Notes under the pieces: model-generated
The model's database searches: none
What the model saw: only the letters and a program-made list of their open reading frames with translations
Told to the model about the DNA's origin: nothing
Position numbers and translations under genes: made by a program
Part shown: one piece after another, positions 1 to 11,251 of the stretch
How the letters are laid out: every line of letters begins with the position of its first letter
How positions within the stretch are numbered: position 1 is the first letter of the stretch
DNA from: Siphonodentalium dalli
Lineage: Eukaryota > Mollusca > Scaphopoda > Gadilida > Siphonodentaliidae
Reading direction: 5' to 3'
Length of the DNA: 64,000 nt
NCBI GenBank assembly: GCA_032622095.1
Contig: CP136066.1
Location: 203,258,978-203,322,977, forward strand

Positions 1-98
1 ACAGCGCATTTTGCATTCGATTTCTGTCACATTGTAACTTTCTGTACCGAAATGCTCGCAAAAGAATGCTTGGAAAAAGTGCAAGTGTATGGCCATCA
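1..98. other. Unassigned flank
   Basis: No coding or repeat signal recognised before the first TTAA-flanked element. Confidence 0.4.
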
Positions 99-102
99 TT
101 AA

Positions 103-494
103 CCCTTTACCCAACAGAAGGGCCCTGTGCCAATGCATTATCTTATATATGCGAGTCGACCATAGGTCGCCTCGCATATATAAGAGAATGCATTGGCTTA
201 ACACATTAAAAATTATAAAATTGTTAAAGAATGTAAGAAAAAATGGTAAAAAGTGTTAAAAAAAGATTTTTTTTAGGCCAGTGCATTCTCTTATATATGC
301 GAGGCGACCTATGGTCGACTCGCATATATAAGAGAATGCATTGGAACAGGGCATAACTGTAACTATCACAATGTGGTCAAGGAGCCGGTTCCAATGATAT
401 CCATATTTGTATGGTTCTATTGAGACAGACGGAAGATATTTTAGGCTGTTGAAGCTTTATTTGGCCGGTTTTGGCCGGTTTGTTGGGTAAAGGG
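103..494 (+). mobile_element. Family A MITE, copy 1 (TTAA-flanked, two hairpin cassettes)
   Basis: The 392-bp element starts CCCTTTACCCAACA and ends with its complement. It is flanked on both sides by TTAA (99-102 and 495-498). Two hairpin cassettes (about 130-196 and 278-344) lie in opposite orientation. They are followed by an asymmetric right segment containing GGAGCCGGTTCCAATGATAT and GGCCGGTTTTGGCCGG. Four further copies (12987, 16771, 38371, 61589) share the same ends. The TTAA duplication and CCC start are typical of piggyBac-like non-autonomous elements; that class assignment is inference. There is no coding potential, and the open frames here run through the palindromes. Confidence 0.9.
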
Positions 495-498
495 TTAA

Positions 499-1545
499 TG
501 TGCTGTATACTCAGATATGGATAACGCTATTTAGTATATTGATATACAGACAGACAGAAGTTCCAAAATATATATTAGATAAAGATAAAAGTGTTTGTGA
601 TTGTGTAAACCCTTGCGGTGGTCTAATCACAGATGGACACCGCGGGTTAGTATGATATCAGTGCTGGTAATTGTGGAGGCGCTAAACCCTTACTCTGGTC
701 TTGATTGGATGCTTCTCATTAGGAATCACTCGCGATAATTGTAAACTTCTTTGTCACAGATGCACTCGATTTGTCTTAGGAGACGAAGCGTGTAACTATT
801 CTGGCGAGGTTTGTACACACTACGGTTTAGCCATACCAATCGGCTAATTTACGGCGCAACAACCTCAGAAATCTATGAGCCAGACAACGAGGAAACCCAG
901 CAGAAAAATCACTCACGGCCCCGTTCGCTGGTGGTATATCAATAACTCCCTCAACAGTAGTCCCATAGTTGTCAACAACCACATAATTTTTAAACATAAT
1001 TATCGAGAGAGGTATGCTCAGCTAAACTGCTAAACCAGCTCCCGAAGCTAGCGTTAATGTAAAAACATTACCATTGGCGTGTCCATTGCGTGAGAACCGA
1101 GCCTTCTAATTGGGAGGCAAACACATGTGATGTAAATTTTGCATCAAGACAAGAAGCTTTTCAGAGAAAACAGTTGATTTGTGGCATTCTTCTAGTCAGC
1201 TAGTGCTGAAATCAATGTGTGATATTCTCTGTAAAACATGTTTTGGGTATGGTTAGGACCGGGCATAAAACAAACATTTCATCACTTTGGCTGTGACTTC
1301 TGCCAGAATTATGTTACGAGGATATATTTATGAATTTTTGGTGCAAAAATAATATTTATCGCCCGTGTTAATCTATAGCATGTATGTGCAACGTATAGTA
1401 AAATGCAACACATTAAACGTTTGATTATATACGCATTGTTTTCGGCTGGTGCATGAACATTGGAATCCATTTTAACAGTGGTTTATTTGATGTAAACATG
1501 TTTTATTTCCAATCCCGATAGCATATATGTATATAACATTAAAAG
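499..1545. other. Unassigned non-coding DNA
   Basis: No convincing exon, tandem array or window-internal repeat was recognised here. Confidence 0.35.
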
Positions 1546-1548
1546 TTA

Positions 1549-1765
1549 TACATTATCCGAATTAACTCTCCTAAATTACAATTTCTTTGGCTTCGAGGGT
1601 AAAACATATTTGATTCGAGTCGAGGAACCCACCAATCAAAGCTCAGAGTTATCAGATATCGATTTTTGAAATTTGTTATCCCTGTGGGAGAGTCGCATTT
1701 ATAAGATAATACATTGGCACAGGGTTTTCGCAAAAAATCAGGAAGCTCCAGTCGTGAAAGGGTTA
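1549..1765. mobile_element. Family K fragment joined to a family A-prime right end
   Basis: Positions 1549-1685 match family K (see 21546-22011), including TTTGGCTTCGAGGGT and ATTTGATTCGAGTCGAGGAA. From about 1690 the sequence switches to half a hairpin cassette, then CACAGGGTTTTCGC and GAAGGGTTAA, the right end of an A-prime element (compare 38911-39165). The mosaic implies a nested insertion followed by deletion. Confidence 0.6.
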
Positions 1766-2360
1766 ATTTGTGTTCATAAGATTGAACACTTGTTACATTG
1801 ACACAGAAGTCCTCGATGTACTCCGTTATTCATGATTTTGATGCCACAGCTCCAGCCTCGGCCGATTCAAGCAAGAGAGAATATTATCTTATCGTTTAAA
1901 ATTGCAATGAACCGATAGTTCAGAAGACACAAAATTGACACAATTTAAACGGCAAAAATAAACGATACAATTTCTTTAACTCTTTACCAGCCAATCTTTG
2001 GCGAACGTCGATATATAAACATGTGAACATCCGCGGCAAGATGTACGAAGCTTGCGTACTACGTCATATAAACATGTAGTCAAGCAATACACACGCGAAT
2101 TATTGTGCAGAACAGTGATACACTCAGATGTTCACTGATATTCAATGTTGAGGAAATTCCACCGACACATTCTATTGGAGACACAAAACTCGCAAAGGCT
2201 ATACCACAGAAGAAAAAAATTGGCATCAGTTTAAAAATTTGTTAAACACTGTGTTTGTGTCAAAACTGGACAGCAGATATAATTGTGTAGCACAAAGATT
2301 TAAGGCTGCTGTGAGATTTTTAACATGGTAGATTTTACGAGTTTGTGTTGCTAATAGAAC
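1766..2360. other. Non-coding, dispersed repeat traces
   Basis: Sequence at 2020-2070 is similar in inverted orientation to about 5855-5960, around AAGCTTCGTACATCT. Sequence at 2117-2168 (ATTCAATGTTGAGGAAATTC) recurs at about 2828-2872, on the other side of the family B element. No coding signal was seen. Confidence 0.4.
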
Positions 2361-2364
2361 ATAT

Positions 2365-2790
2365 GTGACCCGCCATATCAAATCCAGTCGGAAGTCGGGA
2401 TTTTTTTTACCCTGTGCCAATGCATTCTCTTATATATGCTAGTCGACCATAGGTCGGCTCGCATATATAAGAGAATGCATTGGCCTAATAATTTTTTACA
2501 ATTTTAATAATTTGTTCTTGTATTCTTTAACAATTTTATAATTTAACCCATACAGAGCCCCAGACAAACATGAGCAGACGACACTCTTCTATATGCTTCT
2601 ATATATGTGTGGGGCTCCCTGCAGGGTAATGGATGTTTTTTTATTTTATGTCCTAAAAATTGTAAGAAACATTTATTTAAAAAACATGATAACAAATTGT
2701 TAGGCCAATGCATTCTCTTATATATGCGAGGCGACCTATGGTCGACTCGCATATATAAGAGAATGCATTGGCACAGGGTAAAAAAATATC
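2365..2790 (+). mobile_element. Family B MITE, copy 1 (right end truncated)
   Basis: The left end GTGACCCGCCATATCAAATC follows ATAT (2361-2364). Hairpin cassettes lie at about 2416-2483 and 2703-2772, with a central segment related to AGCCCCAGACAAACATGAGC and CTGCAGGGTAATGGATG. The right terminus breaks off shortly after CACAGGGTAAAAAA. Complete copies are at 10271, 19396 and 39711. Confidence 0.8.
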
Positions 2791-3540
2791 TCAAATAGAA
2801 CATACCTCGTCAACTAACTATAATATACTCACATATTCAGTCATATTCAATGTTGAGAAAATTCCACCGACCCCGGCATATTTCATATGTCATTTCTACA
2901 CAATTTTGTTTAAGATCAAATTTAAAACATATTGTGTAGAATGTATACATATTTGTTCTAAGGTGACGTTCACACATAGCCGGTGAAGCCGTTACCCGGC
3001 GAACCCGTTAGCCGGCGAAGGTTGGGCAGAGTGTTTACACATCGCCGGCGAAGATACGCATATATTCATGTGTCTCCTTTACTTGTTAATAGTTTTCGTT
3101 TTAGTTCTCACTGAACTGCAATATGATATTGCTGTACACCTGTAAACATCTAGCCGCTTCCTGTTAGAGATATGGTTGGGCAGTATAGTGAAATGAAACA
3201 TTTTAGAAATGGAAATGCCGAAATTATTAATATCCAACTCAAACTTTCAGGTATTGCTATTGGTAATTTTATAGATATTTAAAAAACATTGTTAATGGTT
3301 TGTTTTGGTTCACAAACTTCACATACAGCCTGTGAAGTGAGTGTCGCACCAAAAGCATGGCCATTGTCAGTTTTGAGATCTGTTCGTCGCATACATCTAC
3401 AAATTGGTGTCTAATCATTCGGATTGGATTTTATATTATATATATAAGTTTCAACATCGCGAATCAAATGTGACACATTTTCCGTTTGCACATTATACAA
3501 TAAAATATGTTTTTCATTTTACTCGGGCGTTCACCATGTC
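2791..3540. other. Unassigned, with a GC-rich CCGGCGAA cluster
   Basis: At about 2975-3058 the motif CCGGCGAA and variants recur several times. Related inverted sequence lies at about 4430-4580. The remainder shows nothing recognisable. Confidence 0.35.
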
Positions 3541-3960
3541 CATGTATATAGGGCCGAGGCGATGGGGGTGTCTCATCCCAACTTTAATCAAAATATTCAA
3601 AAGCTGGAAATTTCATACCTGACACGGCAATAGTTGGACATTTGACATCAGCAATATGATGAAATTGTTCTCGTAGTTTTATTTTCAACAATTTGTTATT
3701 GGTGATTTCTTTAGGCAACATTTGCTTATTTTTTGACCAAATTGTTGGACTGAAATGACCATCAGTTGGAAATGATCCAACCTTATTAGAGGTGCGTCAA
3801 GTTTGGAAAATGTCCAACAATTGGAAATCTTAAGGCTGGATGCTAGGATTTTGCAATTTTCAGGGTTCAGATTAAAAAACATTCTCACACCTGGCCATAA
3901 CCACGGTCGGTCGATAAATTCCAAAGATGAACAGTCCCACACCTCCACATCAGGCCCTCT
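3541..3960 (+). repeat. Family N dispersed repeat
   Basis: Similar to 42340-43130. Shared blocks include CATCAGTTGGAAA, TTGGAAATCTTAAGGCTGGA, GATGCTAGGATTTTGC and TCTCACACCTGGCC. Palindromic TTGGAAATTTCCAA-type motifs recur. No coding signal; class unknown. Confidence 0.6.
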
Positions 3961-4812
3961 AGACCCGTCCCTGTGTCAATATGTCCACGGCGCACTCAGA
4001 TTTTAGATTATTGAACTAATTGTCCATTAAGTTTGAATCCACAGAAACGTGCCATCCCATTTCTTCCATATATATATATGGACATACATGTACATGAATT
4101 AATTCCCTCGAATGCGCAACAAATGTACCATGCACATGCAGAGTACGTGTACCATCATCGGTTAGTATTTATAATAATAGCTTATAACCAAGGTGCGTGA
4201 CCATCGACCTGACAGCTGATTAGAGACAATCAAACTGGCACACTGACCAATATATACACAGGTGAAAAGCGGGCTGGTCTATCAGCGATTGCACAATAAT
4301 ATTGTTCGAGTTAATTGTTGAAAGGAAATCACCCATGACGGCATGACCCCAGATAAACATCTAACTTAACCGCAGAGCGAATTAGAATCCATACGACAAT
4401 CAGGTGCTTGTACTAAAGCATTTTTAACCAAAAGTTGAAAACCGTATAGCTGAGTATCCGGATAGCCGTAATTCTTATCCGGCGAAGTATAAACACTCTA
4501 TTGTTATCGCTGCCGGCTATACAGCGAATGCGATCTTCGCCGGGTAATGTATAAACACCCCCTAAGAGTGTATGCCATGATTTGTTGAGAGGGTAATTAT
4601 TTTCTAACATAGGGAATTATATTGACATTGAAACTAACGGCGATGTTGCTGTTGGATCACATTGCATGAAGGTTGGCGAAGGTAGACACTCGTTTCCTAC
4701 CTCGGACCCAACCTAAGCTGAACATGCGCACTGTGCCCATTGGTTATCGCTTTCGAATTTTTTATTTCAGGTGTAATAGTCACATAGAACGTACAGTCAA
4801 TGAAAAGGTCCC
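3961..4812. other. Unassigned, with a CCGG/GCGAA repeat trace
   Basis: About 4430-4580 contains TTATCCGGCGAAGTATAAAC and CTTCGCCGGGTAATGTATAA, related in reverse to the cluster near 2975-3058. Nothing else recognised. Confidence 0.35.
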
Positions 4813-4813
4813 T

Positions 4814-5333
4814 GCATTATAACCACACGGTCACGACACGCAGGTATATACGATGATGATTGTGTCCATTATAACCACACGGTCACGACATGCTGGCCTA
4901 TACGATGATGATTGTGTCCATTATAACCACACGGTCACGACATGCAGGCCAAAATGATGATGATAGTGTCCATTATAACCACACGGTCACGACATGCAGG
5001 CCAAAATGATGATGATAGTGTCCATTATAACCACACGGTCACGACATGCAGGCCAAAATGATGATGATAGTGTCCATTATAACCACACGGTCACGACATG
5101 CAGACCAAAATGATGATGATAGTGCCCATTATAACCACACGGTCACGACATGCAGGCCTATACGATGATGATTGTGTCCATTATAACCACACGGTCACGA
5201 CATGCAGGCCAAAACGATGATGATTGTGTCCATTATAACCACACGGTCACGACATGCAGGCCAAAACGATGATGATTGTGTCCATTATAACCACACGGTC
5301 ACGACATGCAGGTCAAATCGATGGTGATTGTGT
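4814..5333 (+). repeat. 52-bp minisatellite, 10 copies
   Basis: Units begin CATTATAACCACACGGTCAC and continue GACATGCAGGCC...GATGATGAT. Starts at 4814, 4867, 4919, 4971, 5023, 5075, 5127, 5179, 5231 and 5283 give a period of 52 bp (53 once). The middle units have AAAATGATGATGATAGTG and the outer ones CGATGATGATTGTG, so variants are grouped as expected from unequal exchange. The last unit is diverged. Ten units of 52 bp do not keep one reading frame and no ORF spans them. Confidence 0.95.
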
Positions 5334-6400
5334 TATCAACTGATACGGTTGACCGATTCGTTGATAGGGTTGAAGATATCCTCTTTGGTCAAAGCAACCT
5401 ATCCAATACTCTAAATGCTAAATTGTTTAGCAATACGCAAACGTTCATTGCATCGTCAGGTAGATTCCATTGACGGAAAATCTTCAAAATCCCAATAAGC
5501 CTATATCTTCATGTATTCGCCGATATTGCTATCAAAAGACTCGGCTTAGCTCGCCATATGACCTACAATCCCCTTCTTGGTATATGTCCACTCACTTTAG
5601 ACATCACCTTCAATGACGACCAATTGTCACCAAACTCCACCATAATAAATTGTCACACCTACTACGTCATCGCTATACTGTGGTTCGTGTGTCCGCAGCC
5701 ATTGTCGTTATATAAAAGAACGAGAGAGAATGAGTGATTCTGGGGGGGGGGGGGGGGGGGGGGCTAGCCCGGGATTGTCGAAGGACCGAATAGTCCTCCC
5801 CTTAATCCCTACTATAAAAGAAGGAACGAGTTTTTATTGTTTATATCCCATAGAATACACATGTGTATATATAATAAACAAGCTTCGTACATCTCGCCGC
5901 CGGGATTTATATCAGACGCACCTATATATCAGCCGACGCTATTCTTCGGCCGACGGTTTCTCCCGAGGGTAACGTCAAGCGCACGCAAAAGCAATTGGTG
6001 ATAAGTATGTTAATGCTGGCGGGTTCGTTAATCACTAAACACCTTGTTTATTAGGATTCCGGCTAGATAATTTGAATCATATTAGGGGCACCTATGATGA
6101 TCGACGGGTGACTCGACCTATACCCATTGATTGATCACCCCGTGTCTCTCGAAGATAAGATTCTTGGTTAGCTGTTTATTTCTATTGAAGTGGGGCCACG
6201 TGCTGTATATTTTTGCACAGTTTCTAGATTTGTTCTCGGCATAAATATATATATGAAGACCGGGGCGTTTGAGGAATTGTGAGCAGAGATACATCTCTTC
6301 TTGTTAGTTATAAGGTCGCGGGTCAAGGTAGAAATGTACACTCTTAGAACGAATGTGTTAAATTCTACAAAATTGTGTAGAAATGACACATAAACACATA
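5334..6400. other. Unassigned, poly-G tract
   Basis: A G run of about 20 occurs at 5743-5762. The open frame across it is a Gly homopolymer artefact. About 5855-5960 is the inverted relative of 2020-2070. No exon recognised. Confidence 0.4.
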
Positions 6401-6404
6401 TATG

Positions 6405-6770
6405 TCGGTGGGATTTTCTTAATTATAATGTTCTTCGCTGTATGTGAAAGTCACAACTCGAAATTGCGCGATTTAAGTGACTTCGTGCGCAATTTTGCGT
6501 TACGTCGCTTACAATTATGGAATTTCTCCTGGGTGATTAATTAATGTTTATTATAGCGATATCGGCTCACAAATGTCACAAATAAACATGCAACCTCGAG
6601 CTGCTTGGGACCACCTCAAAATGTGAAGTAGATTATTGAGGAACAAGTATTAACAAAGAAATATATTCCCTGCCATGTTTGTTCAATGTTATAAAGTTCC
6701 CTGTCAGAATGGGTCAGAACATCATGTTTTGTTCTCGCGGAATATGATATATACGGGCGTTAGCCAAAGT
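6405..6770 (+). mobile_element. Family F MITE, truncated copy
   Basis: Shares with F copies at 18819-19326 and 54598-55101 the blocks GCGATTTAAGTGACTT, CTTACAATTATGGAATTTC, AAAGTTCCCTGTCA and ACGGGCGTTAGCC. It abuts the large inverted-repeat element that starts at about 6772. Confidence 0.65.
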
Positions 6771-6771
6771 A

Positions 6772-9640
6772 CACCCTATGTGTGCCGATCGGTGTATTGC
6801 TGTGGGTCGGTGTAGAGCTGTTAACCGCGGGAATTCCCGTACGAGGGGTATATTGGAAAACGTGGTTTGTCAAAGCACAGAATGAAATTTTCTTAACTGT
6901 TTTTTGCTTTAATCATCGAACAAAGGACCCAACAAACAGTAAGTATGATTGCCTAGTTAATAATATCGCATAATCGCGTCCCTTCAATACTTTTATCAAA
7001 GCTTTTGCCTCGAAAAAGGTAAAATTCTGTTTAAATCTCCATAACTTTTGCAAACCAAGACCTTTACATCGGGAAACCAATTGCAATTATAGGCAAATAT
7101 ATTGAGAATCGATTTGGGTGCGTAAACCCAACCATCAAAGCTATATTTCTTGGTGAAAATTTAGTTTGACGGAGGGCACTACCGAGAAAAAATGGCACGA
7201 ATATAGCAATGAGAAAACATGGTATGATCGGAAAAAGCTGTCAAAGACCGGATGATAGCTGAAATTAAACCTTCATATATGCTGGTATTTTAACAGGTTT
7301 AGGCGGTGTTATTCTCAGGACATTCTTCGAACATATATGGGACTGATTGATCATGACTAAACATATCGTATAAACATTACGTCAGGTGCAAATATCGTTT
7401 TATTATGACTTAGCCACAGTTGCATTAGCTTTTAGAATCATGTTGGTCTCAACGAGTCTTGTGATGATGTGTTGTATTATCTCGACTAATTCCGAAGATG
7501 CAGAAGCTAAGACTGACTCCAAGTCATCGATTCCACAGGCTTCACAATCTTCTATAATTTCCAAATATCTTGATACTGCTTCTGTGTCCTTCTCCATTGC
7601 AGTGTTTTCCGTCTGTCTTCCAGAGTTGGCTCGGTCTATCTTCCCCAACAATCAACATCACCAAGAACTTTGACTTTTTCTCTGCATATCTTTTTTCCGT
7701 CGACTGCTATCTTAACTATTTTTTTCCAAACACATGTGCTACTTGCTGGATAACGTCTTGGTGAATACCAGGAAGATAACCCTTAGATTCTTGGTCTTTT
7801 TTAGATTCTTGGTCCTTTGTCATAAGGTTGAGTATATGAGGTACGGCAACATTCAGCTTAGCTGCTAGAGGGTCATAGTAGTTTTTCTCTGTTAATCCTT
7901 GAGTTATGTCGCCAATGTGTTGAGGACCCCACATGAAACGAAGAAATTTTCCTCTAAATAGCCGATATCCAGCTAACCAGAACGTTTTGGTTTCTCTTGG
8001 AAATCGCATCATCGGTGTAGTTGGCAAAGAAAATAACCGGACTTAAGTCCAGGAATAACAAATAACATATATTGTCTAAGGGCAGTGAGCCATGAGCGAT
8101 CAGTCGATTCATCTCCATATGCAGATCGACATGCTCCCCACCTTCTAACTGTTGTAGCACTTTTGGCAGCAGGTATGTTAGTTCCTCAATCTCAACTTCA
8201 AATTCCGTTTCGTCTATTGTGATACTACTGCCACTGGTATCATCCATTGAACTGTCTTCTTGTTCATCAACTAGTTCTGATTCATAGTTTAGTTTTAGCT
8301 TGACAGGTGTGTTGAGTTATTTCACATTGACAATGAATATTGACTCGTCCTTAACATCGACCCTTCTCCCCTCTGAGACTAGGTCTGTTGGAATGACACC
8401 ACGATGAACTTTCAGCGCGTATTTCTCTGTCCCTTTTGCATGGTCCAAAAACTTTTCCAAATAGCGCAACTCACATTGTCTGTGATCTGTGACATTGTGA
8501 ATTTGTGATCTACAATGTCACTCAGGTTCGTCCACTTTGATCCACAGTGAAAACATTTAAACGCCTGCACCATCCCCGAAACGATGAGAGAAATCATGTG
8601 AATGAATACTATGCCACTTACTTATATTGAGATCAATCAACTGGATTCAATGATTACGTGATACACTGTGGATGGACCTGACAGAAACCCGAATGAAGGA
8701 GTTTACAAGTTAGTACAGCTACTGAGTGCGTTATATCACGTAATCATCGCAGCCTGTTGATTATTATGTTTATTACATATACCAGCTAGAAATTTGGCAG
8801 CTTGGTGTGTGGTTTTAATTGTTGGGAACAACTTTTAAAAGACAATTTATGCACGAAATTTCACAAAAAGAAATTAAACGTCAAAGGAGAAATTACGTCA
8901 ATTTCGGCAGTGACAATATACATATATATAGGCCTACCGGATAATTATCTGGGAAATCTGTATAAATCACACATATATACTAGATAGGTAATAAATACAA
9001 TGTTGCATGTAGGTTATTACAGACATGCCATATCGATATTAGATCAATTGCATATTCCAACAGATCATCGAATAAGGAAACAGCTGCATTTAGTTCAAAT
9101 TCCATTAAAATCTCAATGAAACTGGAATGTCAATAATTTGCTATTTCCCGAACATTTGCGGTAAAACTGTAACTATCAGATGATCTTCTCGTGCTATATT
9201 CGTGCCATTGTTTCTCGGTAGTGCCCTCCGTCAAACTAAATTTTCACCAAGAAATATAGCTTTGATGGTTGGGTTTACGCACCCAAATCGATTCTCAATA
9301 TATTTGCCTATAATTTCAATTGGTTTCCCGAAGTAAAGGTCTTGGTTTGCAAAAGTTATGGAGATTTAAACAGGAATTTTACCTTTTTCGAGGCAAATGC
9401 TGTGACAAAAGTATTGAACGGACGCGATTATTCGATATTATTAACTAGGCAATCATACTTACTGTTTGTTGGGTCCTTTGTTCGATGATTAAAGCAAAAA
9501 ACAGTTAAGAAAATTTCATTCTGTGCTTTGACAAACCACGTTTTCAAATCTACCCCTCGTACGGGAATTCCCGCGGTTAACAGCTCTACACCGACCCACA
9601 GCAATACACCGATCGGCACACATAGGGTGAAGTAGAGATT
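6772..9640 (-). mobile_element. Large inverted-repeat element with a decayed coding interior
   Basis: Terminal inverted repeats of about 440 bp lie at about 6772-7208 and 9193-9632, ending ACCCTATGTGTGCCGATCGG on the outside and GCACTACCGAGAAA on the inside. They are close to identical, so the element is not ancient. The roughly 2-kb interior carries a broken ORF on the minus strand (7385-8597). Just outside the right repeat, GTAGAGATTCGTGACACG resembles the termini of family F (GTAGAGATTCATGGCATG), so F may be a non-autonomous relative. A DNA transposon is the best reading; no transposase catalytic motif could be identified. Confidence 0.65.
7385..8597 (-). pseudogene. Broken transposon-type ORF, uncharacterised family
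   Basis: Minus-strand pieces in different frames read as one decayed protein. The order is: a C2H2-like segment CFHCGSKWTNLSDIVDH (8597-8412); an acidic stretch and LPLDNICYLLFLD (8247-7954); TKTFWLAGYRLFRGKFLRFM, NVAVPHILNLM and KIVKIAVDGKKI (8027 to about 7690); then a charged helical tail beginning MEKDTEAVSRYLEIIEDC (7651-7403). At least three frameshifts or stops separate them. The order and the phrases 'KxFWxxGYxLFxGKFLRFM' and 'DGKKI...LGDVDCWG' resemble a repeated uncharacterised protein family that I recall from cnidarian and invertebrate genomes. That resemblance is from memory. Position between inverted repeats suggests a transposon-borne gene. Confidence 0.5.
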
Positions 9641-9673
9641 CGTGACACGTTCTAGCACACCCCCTCCTTCCAT
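9463..9673 (-). CDS. Possible first exon within the inverted repeat
   Basis: Minus strand. An ATG at 9673 opens a frame of about 70 residues (starts MEGGGVLERV, then hydrophobic VPIGVLLWVGVELL). It reaches a strong splice donor, ACA|GTAAGTATG, with the exon ending at 9463 in phase 1. The frame is largely preserved in the left inverted repeat (6782 to about 6938, same GTAAGT donor on the plus strand), but there it lacks the upstream ATG segment. It may be the 5' exon of the interior gene, which lies on the same strand. It is unrecognised by motif and could equally be a chance frame. Confidence 0.3.
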
Positions 9674-9805
9674 TTTACGTTGGCGTTATTTTTATGTTCA
9701 ATTGAGCCATGTCCGCTTCAATGGGGACTATACATAAATCCAAACATTTATAAGACGCTTTCTAAAATATAGACACACCAATTCGTGTGTACATATATAT
9801 GTGCT
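9665..9805. other. Unassigned spacer
   Basis: CAATGGGGACTATACATAAATCC at about 9719 resembles the terminus of family C; otherwise nothing was recognised. Confidence 0.3.
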
Positions 9806-10150
9806 TAACCCTCTCATTACGGGAGATTCCTGATTTTTTTGCGAAAACCCTGTGCCAATGCATTCTCTTATATATGCGAGTCGAGCCTAACAAATTTTAT
9901 ATTATTTTTTATAATTGTTAAAAAATGAAGAATTATTTTTTTAAATTGTTGAAGAATGTAAGAAAATAATGATAAAAAATTGACAAAGAATGTAAGAAAA
10001 AATGATAAAAAGTGATAAAATTGTTAAAGAATATAAGAAAAAATCTAAAAATTGTTATAGAATGTAAGAACAAATTATAAAGAATAATAAAAATTGTTAA
10101 AGAAGGTAAGAAAAATTTATAAAAAAAAATTGTTAGGACAATGCATTCTG
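9806..10150 (+). mobile_element. Family A-prime element, left part
   Basis: TTAACCCTCTCATTACGGGA, then TTTGCGAAAACCCTGTGCC and half a hairpin cassette (9855-9886). This is followed by AT-rich filler made of repeated GTTAAAGAATGTAAGAAAAA-type units, ending near a cassette remnant (GACAATGCATTCTG). The right terminus was not found. Confidence 0.6.
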
Positions 10151-10270
10151 GTCTTTAATGATGTGCTGTCTGTGCTCTAGCCTGGTCCACGATAATGTGC
10201 ATTTCAACTGAATAAACGTGTTCTAGGAGGTCAATGAATTATACTAACCTCTTAACATGATTCCACATAT

Positions 10271-10689
10271 GTGAACCGCCATATCAAATCCAGTCGTAAG
10301 TCGGGATTTTTTTACCCTGTGCCAATGCATTCTCTTATATATACGAGTCGACCATATATAAGAGAATGCATTGGCCTAACAATTTTTTATCATTTTTTTT
10401 AAATAAATGTTTCTTACAATTTTTAGGACATAAAATAAAAAACACCCATTAACCTGCAGGGAGCCCCACACATATATATAAGCATATAGAAGAGTGTCGT
10501 CTGGGGCTCTGTATGGGTGAAATTATAAAATTGTTAAAGAATACAAGAAAAAATTATTAAAATTGTTAGGCCAATGCATTCTCTTATATATGCGAGGCGA
10601 CCTATGGTCGACTCGCATATATAAGAGAATGCATTGGCACAGGGTAAAAAAAATCCCGACTTACGACTGGATTTGATATGGCGGGCCAC
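10271..10689 (+). mobile_element. Family B MITE, copy 2 (complete)
   Basis: 419 bp. Ends are GTGAACCGCC and GGCGGGCCAC, flanked by ATAT at 10267-10270 and 10690-10693. Left cassette (about 10320-10373) has lost the tip and part of one arm; the right cassette (10570-10637) is complete. The outer inverted repeat (AAATCCAGTCGTAAGTCGGG) precedes the cassettes on both sides. Confidence 0.85.
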
Positions 10690-10918
10690 ATATGTGCTAT
10701 GAACAGTGGTTTGACTAGTTTGTTGCATACCATAAACCAGAATACTGAACCTGGTATCAAGATTATATCACTTTTATCTGGACCATTGCCTCTCTTGTAA
10801 ATTCCATTATAATACATTATGTACCTATCTAGTCTATGTTGATATGCCGTGGTTATCAACACGACTGAAAGTTAAGCAAAACGATGTTCAAAAGTGTCAC
10901 AATTCAAAATTAACTTAA

Positions 10919-11247
10919 AGGCATGGATGACCTCGCGGTGGGTTTTGCTGTTTAATTGCCACATCCTTTAAATATTGTTCTTATACCAATCATAAATATC
11001 CCGTAAATAGTATGTTATGTCAAGTTCATGCGCTTTGTTATGTAAAGAGCCAAAATTGTTACAGAACATGGCTTTTGTTTACATAACACAGCTTACGAAC
11101 CTGACAATAACATACTATTTACGCGATATTTATGACTGGTATATATATGAACAAAATATGCCTATATTTTAATATTCTTTCTGTTTATGGCAGTGTTAAC
11201 GGTGTTTTATTTTAATAGTAATACCCACCGCGAAGGCCACCCGTGCT
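10919..11247. mobile_element. Family G MITE, copy 1
   Basis: Ends AGGCATGGATGACCTCGCGG and GCGAAGGCCACCCGTGCT, flanked by TTAA (10915-10918, 11248-11251). Internal TTTACATAACACAGC and TATTTACGCGATATTTATGA are shared with copies at about 25520-25720, 27504 and 41221. Confidence 0.8.
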
Positions 11248-11251
11248 TTAA

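Noticed and set aside
2543..2803. Many short frames with the phrase CQCILLYMR or RIYKRMHW throughout the window
   Set aside because: They run through the hairpin cassettes of the MITEs on both strands. The recurring peptide follows from repeat identity, not a protein family.
4814..5333. CRISPR-like array
   Set aside because: Units are contiguous 52-bp tandem repeats without unique spacers, and the genome is animal.
5730..5972. 80-codon frame starting with a glycine run
   Set aside because: The glycine run comes from a poly-G tract; no domain or splice support.
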